A DNA stretch of 50,419 nt from Hyphomicrobiales bacterium (GTDB lineage Bacteria > Pseudomonadota > Alphaproteobacteria > Rhizobiales > Rhizobiaceae), in assembly GCA_900472625.1 (NCBI GenBank), contig UCIT01000019.1, forward strand, positions 1 through 50,419. The letters run 5' to 3'. The notes beneath the pieces are model-generated. The model was not told the origin of the DNA, made no database searches, and saw nothing but the letters and a program-made list of their open reading frames with translations. Every line of letters starts with the position of its first letter. The stretch's first letter is position 1. Shown here one piece after another: positions 40,089 through 48,848 of this stretch. Made by a program: the position numbers and the translations under genes.

Positions 40089-40307
40089 GTGCAGGTACTT
40101 GTCCGCGACAACAATGTTGACCAGGCTCTCCGCGCTCTCAAGAAGAAGATGCAGCGTGAAGGCATTTTCCGCGAAATGAAGATGCGCGACTACTACGAAA
40201 AGCCTTCGGAAAAGCGCGCTCGCGAAAAGGCCGAAGCTGTTCGTCGTGTTCGCAAGCTGGCCCGCAAGCGCATGCAGCGCGAAAGCGGTGTTGCAACTGC
40301 ACGTTAA
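40089..40307 (+). CDS. rpsU: Ribosomal protein bS21, copy 2
   Basis: 72 residues: [20 protein letters not shown], then [20 protein letters not shown]. The start is GTG at 40089, giving the same N-terminus as copy 1; a GTG nine bases earlier is possible. This version is closer to the common rhizobial bS21. A terminator follows at 40347. Confidence 0.94.
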   Translation: MQVLVRDNNVDQALRALKKKMQREGIFREMKMRDYYEKPSEKRAREKAEAVRRVRKLARKRMQRESGVATAR

Positions 40308-40346
40308 GCGTTCCCGTCGTTATTTCGACGTTTTCAAATGCATGTT

Positions 40347-40379
40347 GGCGGGGGCGATCTGGTCGCCACCGCCTTTTTT
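40347..40379 (+). terminator. Rho-independent terminator after rpsU copy 2
   Basis: GGCGG..GCGA pairs with TCGC..CCGCC, followed by six T. Starts 40 bases after the stop. Confidence 0.92.
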
Positions 40380-40439
40380 GTTTGCTGCTTAGCCTGCCCG
40401 TCGATGACCGGCCGGCCGTAATGGGGAAAACGAGCCCGC

Positions 40440-41300
40440 ATGGCTGATATGATGTTGAACACCCGCTCCTTGCGTTCGCCGCGATCGGCAAACCTGTCGG
40501 CACTGGCGATCATCGCCGCCCTCGGTCTTGCCGGCTGCACCACGAACAACACCACCGATGCCGTCATCCGCATCGACAAGGCGCAGGGCTCGCAGGAAAA
40601 CATCGCGTCGCTGACCTCGGTCATCAACGCCAATCCGCGCGACCCGGAAGGCTACAACGTCCGCGGCTCGGCCTACGGTCGCGGCGGCGATTTCCGCGCC
40701 GCGTTGAACGACTTCAACACCGCCCTGCAGCTCAACCCGAAATTCTACCAGGCCTATGCCAACCGCGCGCTGGTCTACCGCAACATGGGCCAGCAGCAGC
40801 AGGCCGTGCAGGACTACAACGCCGCCCTGCAGCTCAACCCGAACTACGACGTGGCGCTGATCGGCCGCGGCAACGTCTACCGCGCCTCCGGCCAGGACGA
40901 CGCCGCCTTCAACGACTTCAACAAGGCGATCCAGAACGGCACCACAGACGGCCGCGCCTACCACAATCGCGGCCTGATCTTCCAGAAGCGCAACGACCAG
41001 GCTCGCGCCATCGACGACTTCTCCAAGGCGATCTCGCTGTCGCCGAACTCGCCGGAACCCTATAACGGCCGCGGCATCTCCTATATCGCCACCAATGACG
41101 ACGACAACGCGTTCGCCGACTTCAACCACGCGATCGAGCTGAATGGCAATATCGCCGAATCCTGGGCCAACCAGGCATTGGTCTACGAGCGCAAGGGCGA
41201 CAAGCAGAAGGCCGCTCGCTCCTATCGCCACGCCATCGGCCTCGATCCGAAGTACCAGCCGGCCAAGGATGGCCTTGCCCGCGTGAACGCTGCCGGCTGA
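40440..41300 (+). CDS. TPR-repeat lipoprotein
   Basis: 286 residues. A lipoprotein signal with lipobox LAGC (C33) follows a hydrophobic stretch. The rest is about six TPR repeats of the type AYANRALVYRNMGQQQQAVQ and YDVALIGRGNVYRASG. NlpI-like in plan; such proteins serve as scaffolds for envelope enzymes or complexes. Further ATGs at 40449 and 40452 are possible starts. The next gene starts 25 bases later and may share the transcript. Confidence 0.88.
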   Translation: MADMMLNTRSLRSPRSANLSALAIIAALGLAGCTTNNTTDAVIRIDKAQGSQENIASLTSVINANPRDPEGYNVRGSAYGRGGDFRAALNDFNTALQLNPKFYQAYANRALVYRNMGQQQQAVQDYNAALQLNPNYDVALIGRGNVYRASGQDDAAFNDFNKAIQNGTTDGRAYHNRGLIFQKRNDQARAIDDFSKAISLSPNSPEPYNGRGISYIATNDDDNAFADFNHAIELNGNIAESWANQALVYERKGDKQKAARSYRHAIGLDPKYQPAKDGLARVNAAG

Positions 41301-41325
41301 TAAATCCGAAATCGGGAGAACGACG

Positions 41326-42387
41326 ATGGCTGCAACACCGCACGTGATCGTCGTCGGCGCCGGCATCATCGGCGCTTCCATCGCCTGGCATCTTGCGCGC
41401 GATGGCGCCCGGGTGACCGTGGTCGCCGAAGACAATGGCGGCGTCGCCACCCCCTGCTCTTTTGCCTGGATCAATGCCAGCTGGGGCAATCCCGAATTCT
41501 ACTACCGTTTCCGCCACCGTTCGATGGCTGAGTGGAAACGACTGGCTGGGGAACTGCCGGGCCTGCCGCTTTCGTGGTGCGGCAGCATCAGTTGGGACCT
41601 GCCGCCCGACCGGCTGGACGCCTACGTCACCGAGCATGGCGCCTGGGGCTACGGCATCGAGCGCATCGATCGCGCCGAGATCAGCGCCCGCGAACCGCAC
41701 CTCACCGATATTCCCGACCAGGCGCTCGCCGTCGCCGAGGAAGGCGCCGTCGAACCGGTGGCCGCCGCCCGCATGCTGCTTGCCGACGCCGAGGCACGCG
41801 GCGCGTCTATCGTCACCGCAGCGGTGCGCGGCCTGATTCGCACCGGCGAGCGCATCTCCGGCGTCGTCACATCGGCCGGCGTGATCGAGGCCGACCATGT
41901 CGTGCTTGCCGCCGGCGCCGGCAGCGCGCCGCTGACTGCAACCATCGGCATCGCCCTGCCGATCGAAACCCCGGCCGGACTGATCGTTCATTCCAGGCCA
42001 CATCCCGCCCGCCTCAACGGGCTGGTGATGGCCGACGAGCTGCACATGCGCCAGACGGCCGAAGGCCGGATCATCGCCGGCAGCGATTTCGGCGGCACGG
42101 CACCGGGGGAAGACCAGCACGCCACCGCCGCCGCCCTGTTCGACAAGATCAGGCGCAACCTGTCCGACGTGCCGTCGCTGGCCATGGACTTCTTCACGGT
42201 CGGCTACCGCCCGACCCCGAAGGATGGATTTCCGATCATCGGCAACGCCTGCGATGGTCTCTACATCGCGGTCATGCATTCCGGCGTGACGCTGGCGCCG
42301 CTGGCCGGAATGCTTGTTGCGGCCGAGATTCTGCGCGGCGAAACGGATCCGATGCTGGCCTCTTTCCGGTTGTCGCGATTCGCGTGA
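41326..42387 (+). CDS. FAD-dependent oxidoreductase (DadA/glycine oxidase-like)
   Basis: 353 residues. Dinucleotide motif VIVVGAGIIGASIAWHLARD at the N-terminus and the DAO C-terminal motif GYRPTPKDGFPIIG, where the flavin is contacted. Likely oxidises an amino acid or secondary amine and releases an imine. The substrate cannot be read. CGGGAG precedes the ATG. Confidence 0.9.
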   Translation: MAATPHVIVVGAGIIGASIAWHLARDGARVTVVAEDNGGVATPCSFAWINASWGNPEFYYRFRHRSMAEWKRLAGELPGLPLSWCGSISWDLPPDRLDAYVTEHGAWGYGIERIDRAEISAREPHLTDIPDQALAVAEEGAVEPVAAARMLLADAEARGASIVTAAVRGLIRTGERISGVVTSAGVIEADHVVLAAGAGSAPLTATIGIALPIETPAGLIVHSRPHPARLNGLVMADELHMRQTAEGRIIAGSDFGGTAPGEDQHATAAALFDKIRRNLSDVPSLAMDFFTVGYRPTPKDGFPIIGNACDGLYIAVMHSGVTLAPLAGMLVAAEILRGETDPMLASFRLSRFA

Positions 42388-42604
42388 AAAGCGAACACCG
42401 ATCTTACAGGCGAAATACATCCGACATGTTTTAGTATGTTGCAAGCAATCCGACCTGCCCCTAACATGGCCGGGGTTCGATAGCAGGCTATCGGGAATCT
42501 GATGGCGCGTTGAGGACGGATATCGTGACGACACCAAGGGCTTTGACGGCTTCGAAGGGCACGCTCGGCGATGTTGACGCATCCGGCATGCGGTCTTTGC
42601 GCCT

Positions 42605-44263
42605 ATGAAGCGATCGTTTCGTTTCTTTCCCAAGGCATCGATCGGCACCTATCTGATCGCCATGGCCGTTGCGGTCGCACTGCCGATCTTCGCGCTGGTG
42701 GCGCTGCTTCTCGGCCAGCTCGAGGACAACCAGCGCTCGATCCTGAAGCGCGAGACGGCACAGGACGCCACGGCGCTGGCGCGCTCGATCGATCGCCAGC
42801 TGCAGGACATGGCAACGACGCTGCGGCTGCTGTCGACGTCGCCCGAACTCGAGCACGATGATTTCGCCTCCTTCCACCAGCGCACCGAAACCGCCATGCG
42901 CGCCGACACGCTCTATGTGCTGGCGGCCGACGCCACCGGCCAGCTGCTGCTCAACACCCGCGTCGACTACGGCACGCCACTCGGCAAGACTGCCAACTTC
43001 TCGTCCGTCGAATCGGTGATGAAGTCCGGCCGCATCGAGGCCTCCGACGTGTTTGTCGGGCGCACCAGCGGCGAATGGGTCTACAACGTCGCGATGCCGG
43101 TCAAGATCGGGCGCGTCGCCGCCCTGATCATCACCCAAAATGCCAAGGATCTTGCCAGGATCGTCTCCACGGAAGGCCTGCCGGCCGACTGGTCGGCGGC
43201 GGTTGTCGATCAGAGCGGCCACGTCGTCGCCTCGGCCGGCGCCACCAGTCTCGCCTTCGGCAAGCCCTTCGATCCCCGCATACTGCCCTCCCTCGTTAAT
43301 TCCAGCGGCGTCTACGAGGACGCCGAGGTCATGCCGCATGCCCTGCTCGGCTATGCGCAGCTTCCAGGCTGGTCGTGGAAGGCCGTCATCTGGGGTCCGG
43401 TCGCGACTGCGCAGGCCTCGATCCTGACGACATGGCGCTTCCTGATCATCGGCGGAATCGCCCTGATGCTGGTGGCGATTCTGGCCGCCTATGCCGTTGC
43501 CCGCCAGGTGCGCGGCACCATCCGCGCCATTGCCGGCATGGCCAACCGCATGGGCGAAGGCCACATCGTGGCGCCGATCGAAACCAGCGTGATCGAGGCC
43601 AACCAGGTGGCCGTGGCGCTGTCCAACGCCTCCTTCGACCGCAGCCAGACGGAAGACCGGCTGCATTTCGTCCAGAACGAACTGGTCCACCGCACCAAGA
43701 ACCTTCTGGCGCTCGCCCAGGCAATGATGCGCCAGATCGCCAGGCGGACAAGTTCCGTCGAGGAGTTTCAGGCCGCCGTTGCAGACCGCCTAGATGGCCT
43801 TGCCCGCTCGATCCAGCTTCTGACCAGCGAGCAGTGGGCCGGCGCATCGCTCCGCCGCGTCATCGACATCCATCTCGATGCCTTCCCGCAGGCGCTGCAG
43901 CAGATCGAGATTTCAGGCACCGACTTCATACTGAAGCCCGAAGCGGTGCAGAATCTCGGCCTCACCCTGCACGAGCTCGCCACCAACTCGATCAAATACG
44001 GCGCGCTGTCGGTGCCGCAGGGTCGCGTCCGGCTCTATTGGCAAGGCATTCAGGAAGACGGCCATGCAGAAGAGATGCTGCGCTTCGTCTGGGAAGAGAA
44101 AAACGGTCCGCCGGTCACCACGCCCGAGCGCACCGGCTTCGGCACGACGGTCATCAAGAACCACGCCGCCGCCGCCTTCAGCGGCACCGTCACGGTCGAC
44201 TTCCGCCCTGGCGGCCTGCGCTGGGAACTGACGGCGCCGCGCCGCGTGCTCGAACGCGGCTGA
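42605..44263 (+). CDS. HWE-family sensor histidine kinase
   Basis: 552 residues. A membrane helix (about 14-37), a periplasmic Cache-like sensor region (about 40-275; LYVLAADATGQLLLNTRVDY) and a second helix (about 280-300) precede a HAMP-like linker. The kinase core is of the HWE type: H362 in VHRTKNLLALAQAMM, the N box LHELATNSIKYGAL and the W-x-E motif in FVWEEKNG. HWE kinases are abundant in rhizobia and often act in general stress or light signalling. No response regulator lies nearby, so it is an orphan. The 217-base gap before it shows no clear promoter. Confidence 0.93.
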   Translation: MKRSFRFFPKASIGTYLIAMAVAVALPIFALVALLLGQLEDNQRSILKRETAQDATALARSIDRQLQDMATTLRLLSTSPELEHDDFASFHQRTETAMRADTLYVLAADATGQLLLNTRVDYGTPLGKTANFSSVESVMKSGRIEASDVFVGRTSGEWVYNVAMPVKIGRVAALIITQNAKDLARIVSTEGLPADWSAAVVDQSGHVVASAGATSLAFGKPFDPRILPSLVNSSGVYEDAEVMPHALLGYAQLPGWSWKAVIWGPVATAQASILTTWRFLIIGGIALMLVAILAAYAVARQVRGTIRAIAGMANRMGEGHIVAPIETSVIEANQVAVALSNASFDRSQTEDRLHFVQNELVHRTKNLLALAQAMMRQIARRTSSVEEFQAAVADRLDGLARSIQLLTSEQWAGASLRRVIDIHLDAFPQALQQIEISGTDFILKPEAVQNLGLTLHELATNSIKYGALSVPQGRVRLYWQGIQEDGHAEEMLRFVWEEKNGPPVTTPERTGFGTTVIKNHAAAAFSGTVTVDFRPGGLRWELTAPRRVLERG

Positions 44264-44290
44264 CGCTGCTTTTTCGAATGAAGATTGCGC

Positions 44291-44515
44291 CTAGCGCAGC
44301 AATACGATGCCGGCGATGAAGACGATCAGCATCACCACGATGCCGCCGAGGAAACCGGCGCCGGCGAAGAAGCCCGCCGTCATGCCGAGCAACAGCGCGA
44401 CGATCGCCAGCGAGCCGAACTTGGCCGCCGCCAGGAACATCGCATAGGTATGCTCGTGTTCCTTGTAGTCCATCTGCGCGCCGACTTCGGCAGGTCCGGT
44501 ATTGTGCTCGGCCAT
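44291..44515 (-). CDS. aa3-type cytochrome c oxidase subunit IV
   Basis: 74 residues: MDYKEHEHTYAMFLAAAKFG is the signature of the alphaproteobacterial subunit IV family (PF07835), followed by two hydrophobic segments. Small membrane subunit of the aa3 terminal oxidase; the other cox genes are elsewhere. Ends 27 bases from the convergent HWE kinase. Confidence 0.92.
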   Translation of the reverse strand: MAEHNTGPAEVGAQMDYKEHEHTYAMFLAAAKFGSLAIVALLLGMTAGFFAGAGFLGGIVVMLIVFIAGIVLLR

Positions 44516-44646
44516 GAATATCGTCTCCCTCAGATCCGCGCCGCCACATCGAGACGGCCGGATGATCCCTTGCGTCTTCCCGCACTCCCACGAGCAGACG
44601 TCCCGGTAAAGGAATTACACAAAGCCCCGCAAAGCGCAATCCGGGA

Positions 44647-44670
44647 GAATGCCGCAGGCGGGCGGCATTC
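44647..44670 (-). terminator. Hairpin after the FeeM-like gene
   Basis: GAATGCCGC / GCGGCATTC, a perfect nine-base stem with a six-base loop, 24 bases beyond the stop of the leftward gene. There is no T-run in that direction, so it may be a 3' stabiliser rather than a full terminator. Confidence 0.45.
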
Positions 44671-44693
44671 TTTAGAGTTTATGGTCGCCGCGA

Positions 44694-45446
44694 TCAGAGC
44701 GGCAGATCGGTGCCGAACTGGCCTTCCGGCACGAAACGGGCCGTCGGGACGATCGTCAGCGGCGGCAGAGTGTCGTTCGGGTTGCGCGAGAACATCATCC
44801 GCTGTTCGCTGGCGCTCGAGATGAAGAACGGATAGCGAGTCAAAAGCTTGCGCCCGACCTCGATCACGTTGGTCGCCATCAGCGTCATGTCGATGCCGTA
44901 GTTCTTCGCCAGCTGGCCCGGCACGATCGTGTCGGCGTAGAACACGCGCTTGTAGAAGGCGGCATGCGGCGGGCGGCAGAACTGCAGCACACGGCTGGCA
45001 CGGAAATAGGCAGCGGCAACGATCGATGGCCGCAGCGTGAGATAGGGGATCCAGGAGAGATCGGCCGTCATCTCGGGGTCGGCAGCGAAGCGTGCCGGAT
45101 CGATCAGCGTCAGCCCGGCATCGAGCATCGCGTCCATCGCCCACGGAAAGGCCCCGCCCGATTGGCTCAGCCGGTGGTCCGGTGTCACATAATGGATCCT
45201 GACGGTGCTGACCATCTCGCCATAATAGTACAGTCCGAAAACATAGGCATGGCTGTCGAAATCGCTGTCGTCGAGCAGACCCTTGGGGGCCAGCGCCAGC
45301 ACGTCGTGCGCCTTGTAGGCCTTGTAGCGCAGGCGTTCCACCTGTGCCAAGTCCTCGTTGCTTTCGACGCGGCGATACTCGACATTATCGAGAACTTCCA
45401 GAATCTTGCGACTGAAATCACTTACATTGGAATGCGACGCTGACAT
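44694..45446 (-). CDS. N-acyl amino acid synthase-like protein (FeeM/GNAT fold)
   Basis: 250 residues. VEYRRVESNEDLAQVERLRY, DSHAYVFGLYYYGEMVSTVR and LQFCRPPHAAFYKRVFY follow the pattern of the LuxI/FeeM-like acyltransferases, which join an acyl chain from acyl-ACP to an amino acid amine. Products of relatives are N-acyl-tyrosines and similar lipids; the product here is unknown. ATG 45446 is preferred; an in-frame ATG at 45482 is an alternative. It lies 153 bases downstream of the GGDEF-EAL gene on the same strand but has its own AT-rich upstream region. Confidence 0.72.
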   Translation of the reverse strand: MSASHSNVSDFSRKILEVLDNVEYRRVESNEDLAQVERLRYKAYKAHDVLALAPKGLLDDSDFDSHAYVFGLYYYGEMVSTVRIHYVTPDHRLSQSGGAFPWAMDAMLDAGLTLIDPARFAADPEMTADLSWIPYLTLRPSIVAAAYFRASRVLQFCRPPHAAFYKRVFYADTIVPGQLAKNYGIDMTLMATNVIEVGRKLLTRYPFFISSASEQRMMFSRNPNDTLPPLTIVPTARFVPEGQFGTDLPL

Positions 45447-45504
45447 TGTGGCCCATCCGTTCGTTAACGGACCATTAATCATCCGATCGCGAGCGGAAAC
45501 GCAA

Positions 45505-45550
45505 GGTTTTAACTTAATTTTAATCGTATTTAAGTTGTTAAGGTTAACGC
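45505..45550 (-). promoter_or_regulatory. TTAA-rich region before the FeeM-like gene
   Basis: Six TTAA tetramers occur within 39 bases (45509-45547). Two of them (45509-45512 and 45520-45523) form TTAA-N7-TTAA, the consensus of the cell-cycle regulator CtrA. In AT-rich DNA such matches also arise by chance. Confidence 0.35.
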
Positions 45551-45599
45551 CCGCAATCATTACTAATTTACTGAAATTGCAACATCGCCCGAGCGGGGC

Positions 45600-47909
45600 T
45601 CAGGCGACGTTGTTGCGGCGGCGTTGGACGGGAGGCGTGCGGTGGCCGATGGCCTCTTGCAGAAGCACGATGTTCTGGGATGGCACCGGCGGCGAAAAGA
45701 CGTAACCCTGGACGAGATCGGTCGCCCGGTACTTGTTAAGGAGCGCCAGCTGTTCGGCGGTCTCCACGCCTTCTGTGACGATCTTCAGGCCGAGTTCGCG
45801 CGCAAGGTTCACGGTGCCGCGGAGAAGCTTCAGGCGACGGCCGTCCTCGACGATGTTGCGCAGGAACGAGCGGTCGATCTTGATGATATCCAGCGGCAGC
45901 GTATCGAGGTAGCTGAGGCTGGAGAAGCCGGTGCCGAAGTCGTCGATGGCAATGGTGATGCCGCTGTTGCGCAGCTCGGCCAGGATGGCGCGCACCGCCG
46001 CCGGCTCGTCGATCAGGCAGCTCTCGGTGATCTCGAGATGCAGCCGCTCGGGCTTCAGGCCGGAATTGTTGAGCGCCTCGGACACCACGGAGAGAATATC
46101 GGCGTCGCGCAGGTCGCGGGCCGACAGGTTGACCGAGACGGCGATGTGCTCGGGCCAGGTCATGCAGTCGACGCAGGCCTTCATCAGGATGAAGCGGGTG
46201 ATGTCGGAGATGATACCCATGTCCTCGGCAAGCCGGATGAACACGTCGGGCGGGATCGACCCCTTCTCCGGATGCACCCAGCGGGCCAGGGCCTCGGCGC
46301 ATTCGATGCGCGAGCCGTCGGCCTTGAACATCGGCTGGTAGGCGATGTTGAGGCCGTGTGCGGCAACCGCCTCGCGCAGGTCCGCCTTCAGCTTCTGCTT
46401 CTCGATATAGCGGCCGTCCATCTCGCGCTCGAAGCCGGAGATGCCGCCGCGCTCCTTGGACTTGCTCTCGAACAGCGCCAGGTCGGCCTTGATGCTCCAT
46501 TCGTCCATGGCGAAGGCATCGCTTTCGAGGATCGCGAAGCCGGCGCTGAGCGACACCAGGAAGGTGACGTCGTCGGCTTCGTAATTGCCCTGGATTTCGG
46601 CGTGGACGCGGCGGATCTCGGTATCCAGCGCTTCCGCGTCCTTGGCATGCGGGAAGAACAGGATAAACTGGTCGCCCATCAGGCGCCCGACGATCGCCTT
46701 GCGCGAGCGTTCCTCGATCCGGTTGGCGATGGCGCAGAGCAGCCGGTCGCCGGTGATGTGGCCGCGCATGTCGTTGACGTGCTTGAACTCGTCGATGTCG
46801 AGAACCATGAAGCCGAGCGGGCCGCGCTTGCGCGGATGCTTGTTGAGATAGTCCTGGACGAGGTGGCTGAAATATTCGCGGTTCGGCAGGCCGGTCAGTG
46901 CGTCGAAGCGCACCATGTGCAGGATCTTCTGCTCGGCCTTCACTCGGCTCGACACGTCCTCGAAGATCAGCACGGCGCCGCCATCGGCGCGGCGGCTGGC
47001 AGAGAATTCGAGCGACAGGTCTTCCGGAAAGTGGATGAGCGTGCGCGACAGCTTGCCTTCGGCGACATGCGTCAGCTGCCGGAGGATCAGCTCCGGCTGC
47101 GAGGCGTCCATGAAATTGTAGCGCGCGCCGAAGCGCAGCACGGCGCCGAGATCACGATCCTTGAGCCGCTCCGGCGCGCCGATCTTCAGAAGCTCGCAGG
47201 CCTTGCGGTTGACCACCTGGATACGACTCTCGGCGTCGACCATGACGAGCCCGTGCGGCATGTTGTTGAGCGCGGTGTCGAAACGGTCGGCGATCTGGGT
47301 GATTTCGCGCCGCGCGATGACGTTCTCGTAGAGGAACTCGCGCACGCCATTGGCCATCGCCCGCGTCGTCAGCCAGAAGGGAATGAGGAAGATCGACAGG
47401 ATACCGCGGTAGAAATCCATCGCCATCAGGCTGCAGATGATCATCGGCAGGCAGCAGGTGAAGGTCTGCAGATCGACCGCCATGCGCGAGCCGTAGTTGC
47501 GTCCGACGACCGAGACCATGGTCGCCATGGTGACGGAGATGCAGGCCAGCTCCGAGAAGGAATCATGAAGCGTGAAGATCGCATAGCCGCTGCAGACGCC
47601 GAGCAGAGTCGTGGTGCAGGCAGCGCCGGCGACGAGGATGCGCTCCCAGTGCTCGATGCCGGCCCGCGACAAGGTGTCCTTGTCGACGCGGTCGAACTGC
47701 CGGAAGGTGATCATGCGGGCGCAGAAGACGAGCAGGAATGCGGCGGCCAGCCAGATGTACATGGTCGACTGCGTCTTGAAGACGATCGCCACGCAGGTGG
47801 CGACATGCACGATGACGCCAGCAAGCAACGTCGTGCGGTTCCCGGAGAGGGAACTCACAAACGACAGATATACATCCGTAGGGACCCTTGTCGGGTTATC
47901 TGGCTTCAT
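45600..47909 (-). CDS. GGDEF-EAL protein, probable cyclic-di-GMP phosphodiesterase
   Basis: 769 residues. Several membrane helices in the N-terminal 200 residues, then a PAS domain (about 215-320, MPHGLVMVDAESRIQVVNRK). The GGDEF domain has the degenerate motif MGDQF instead of GGDEF, so cyclase activity is probably lost; it may bind GTP and regulate the next domain. The EAL domain is complete: AEALARW, VSVNLSARDL, DDFGTGFSSLSYL, DIIKIDRSF, TEGVETAEQL and VQGYVF. So the protein should degrade c-di-GMP. AGGGA lies upstream of the ATG. Confidence 0.93.
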   Translation of the reverse strand: MKPDNPTRVPTDVYLSFVSSLSGNRTTLLAGVIVHVATCVAIVFKTQSTMYIWLAAAFLLVFCARMITFRQFDRVDKDTLSRAGIEHWERILVAGAACTTTLLGVCSGYAIFTLHDSFSELACISVTMATMVSVVGRNYGSRMAVDLQTFTCCLPMIICSLMAMDFYRGILSIFLIPFWLTTRAMANGVREFLYENVIARREITQIADRFDTALNNMPHGLVMVDAESRIQVVNRKACELLKIGAPERLKDRDLGAVLRFGARYNFMDASQPELILRQLTHVAEGKLSRTLIHFPEDLSLEFSASRRADGGAVLIFEDVSSRVKAEQKILHMVRFDALTGLPNREYFSHLVQDYLNKHPRKRGPLGFMVLDIDEFKHVNDMRGHITGDRLLCAIANRIEERSRKAIVGRLMGDQFILFFPHAKDAEALDTEIRRVHAEIQGNYEADDVTFLVSLSAGFAILESDAFAMDEWSIKADLALFESKSKERGGISGFEREMDGRYIEKQKLKADLREAVAAHGLNIAYQPMFKADGSRIECAEALARWVHPEKGSIPPDVFIRLAEDMGIISDITRFILMKACVDCMTWPEHIAVSVNLSARDLRDADILSVVSEALNNSGLKPERLHLEITESCLIDEPAAVRAILAELRNSGITIAIDDFGTGFSSLSYLDTLPLDIIKIDRSFLRNIVEDGRRLKLLRGTVNLARELGLKIVTEGVETAEQLALLNKYRATDLVQGYVFSPPVPSQNIVLLQEAIGHRTPPVQRRRNNVA

Positions 47910-48287
47910 CCAATATTTTCCCTGTACCCCAGCACTCTACCGCCAACCCTTTAAAAATTGATTTCAGGGCGGGACCGCATTCGGTATGTTTTTCTGCAAT
48001 TATAGCGAGAACACGGTACTGGAGCCGCTGTTTATACAGCCTTGCGGGGATGTTTTGAACTAAGGCACTCCATCTGCAGGTTGTCTCATTCAGCAATCAC
48101 AGCGATAGTGCAGCGCCGCGGCGACCACCCTTCCGTCGTCATGTGTCGTCGCCAGGGCGGCATGCGAGCGCCCGGTATAAGACTTTAAGCCAAGACCGTG
48201 GCTTCCTCCTTTTAATCCGGCATCCTGTGGTCTACCAATCGAAGCGGGAGAACGCGGGGTAAAACCCGTGAAAAAGAGGGGGAAGGC
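47910..48287. other. Gene-free region between EAL gene and TRAP operon
   Basis: 378 bases that must hold the divergent promoters. Reading frames here have no coding bias. AAGCCA / TGGCTT (48187-48204) forms a weak hairpin before a T-rich stretch. GAGGGGGAAGG precedes the ATG of the small permease. Nothing else could be identified. Confidence 0.4.
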
Positions 48288-48827
48288 ATGTCGGTTTTTC
48301 TGGCCGTCAGCCGGTTGATCGATGCGATCAGCCAGTTCATGGGCAAGCTGTCCGAATACATGGTGCTGTTCTGCTGTCTGATCAGCGCCGCCAACGCGCT
48401 CATCCGCTACAGCTTCAACTACAGCTCGAATGGCTGGCTCGAGATCCAGTGGTATCTCTTCGCCTTCGTCGTCGTGCTCGGCGCCGCCCACACGCTGCGC
48501 ATGAACGAACATGTGCGCGTCGACCTGATCTATGGATCGGTATCCGACCGGGCACGCCTCTGGATCGACACGATCGGCCTGATCGTCTTCCTCATCCCTG
48601 CCTGCCTGTTCCTGACCTGGCTGTGCTGGCCGTTCTTCTGGCTCTCCTTCCAGCAGCATGAGGTCTCCTCCAATGCCGGCGGCCTGATCCGCTGGCCGGT
48701 CAAGCTCATCCTCGTTGCCGGCTTCGGCCTGCTGACGCTGCAGGGCGTCTCCGAACTGATCAAGCGCATCGCCGCGCTATCAGGCCATGTCGCCATCGAG
48801 ACAAAATACGAAAAGCCGCTGCAGTAG
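48288..48827 (+). CDS. TRAP transporter small permease (DctQ-like)
   Basis: 179 residues with four predicted membrane helices (about 28-48, 60-80, 100-122, 142-160). The motif GWLEIQWYLFAFVVVLGAAH and NEHVRVDLIYG are typical DctQ features. Works with the large permease and a periplasmic DctP protein in sodium-driven uptake of organic acids. No DctP gene is in the window. Confidence 0.92.
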   Translation: MSVFLAVSRLIDAISQFMGKLSEYMVLFCCLISAANALIRYSFNYSSNGWLEIQWYLFAFVVVLGAAHTLRMNEHVRVDLIYGSVSDRARLWIDTIGLIVFLIPACLFLTWLCWPFFWLSFQQHEVSSNAGGLIRWPVKLILVAGFGLLTLQGVSELIKRIAALSGHVAIETKYEKPLQ

Positions 48828-48848
48828 ACCCGACCGGGAGGAAAGCCT

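Noticed and set aside
44691..45560. Classical LuxI/LuxR quorum-sensing locus
   Set aside because: The acyltransferase is closer to FeeM-like proteins than to LuxI and no LuxR-type gene is nearby.
45624..47954. Plus-strand reading frame of 776 codons
   Set aside because: Antisense to the GGDEF-EAL gene, which has all EAL motifs on the minus strand.
47896..48096. Possible 66-residue minus-strand gene before the GGDEF-EAL gene
   Set aside because: No codon bias, no ribosome site and overlap with the start of the GGDEF-EAL gene; it is in its upstream region.
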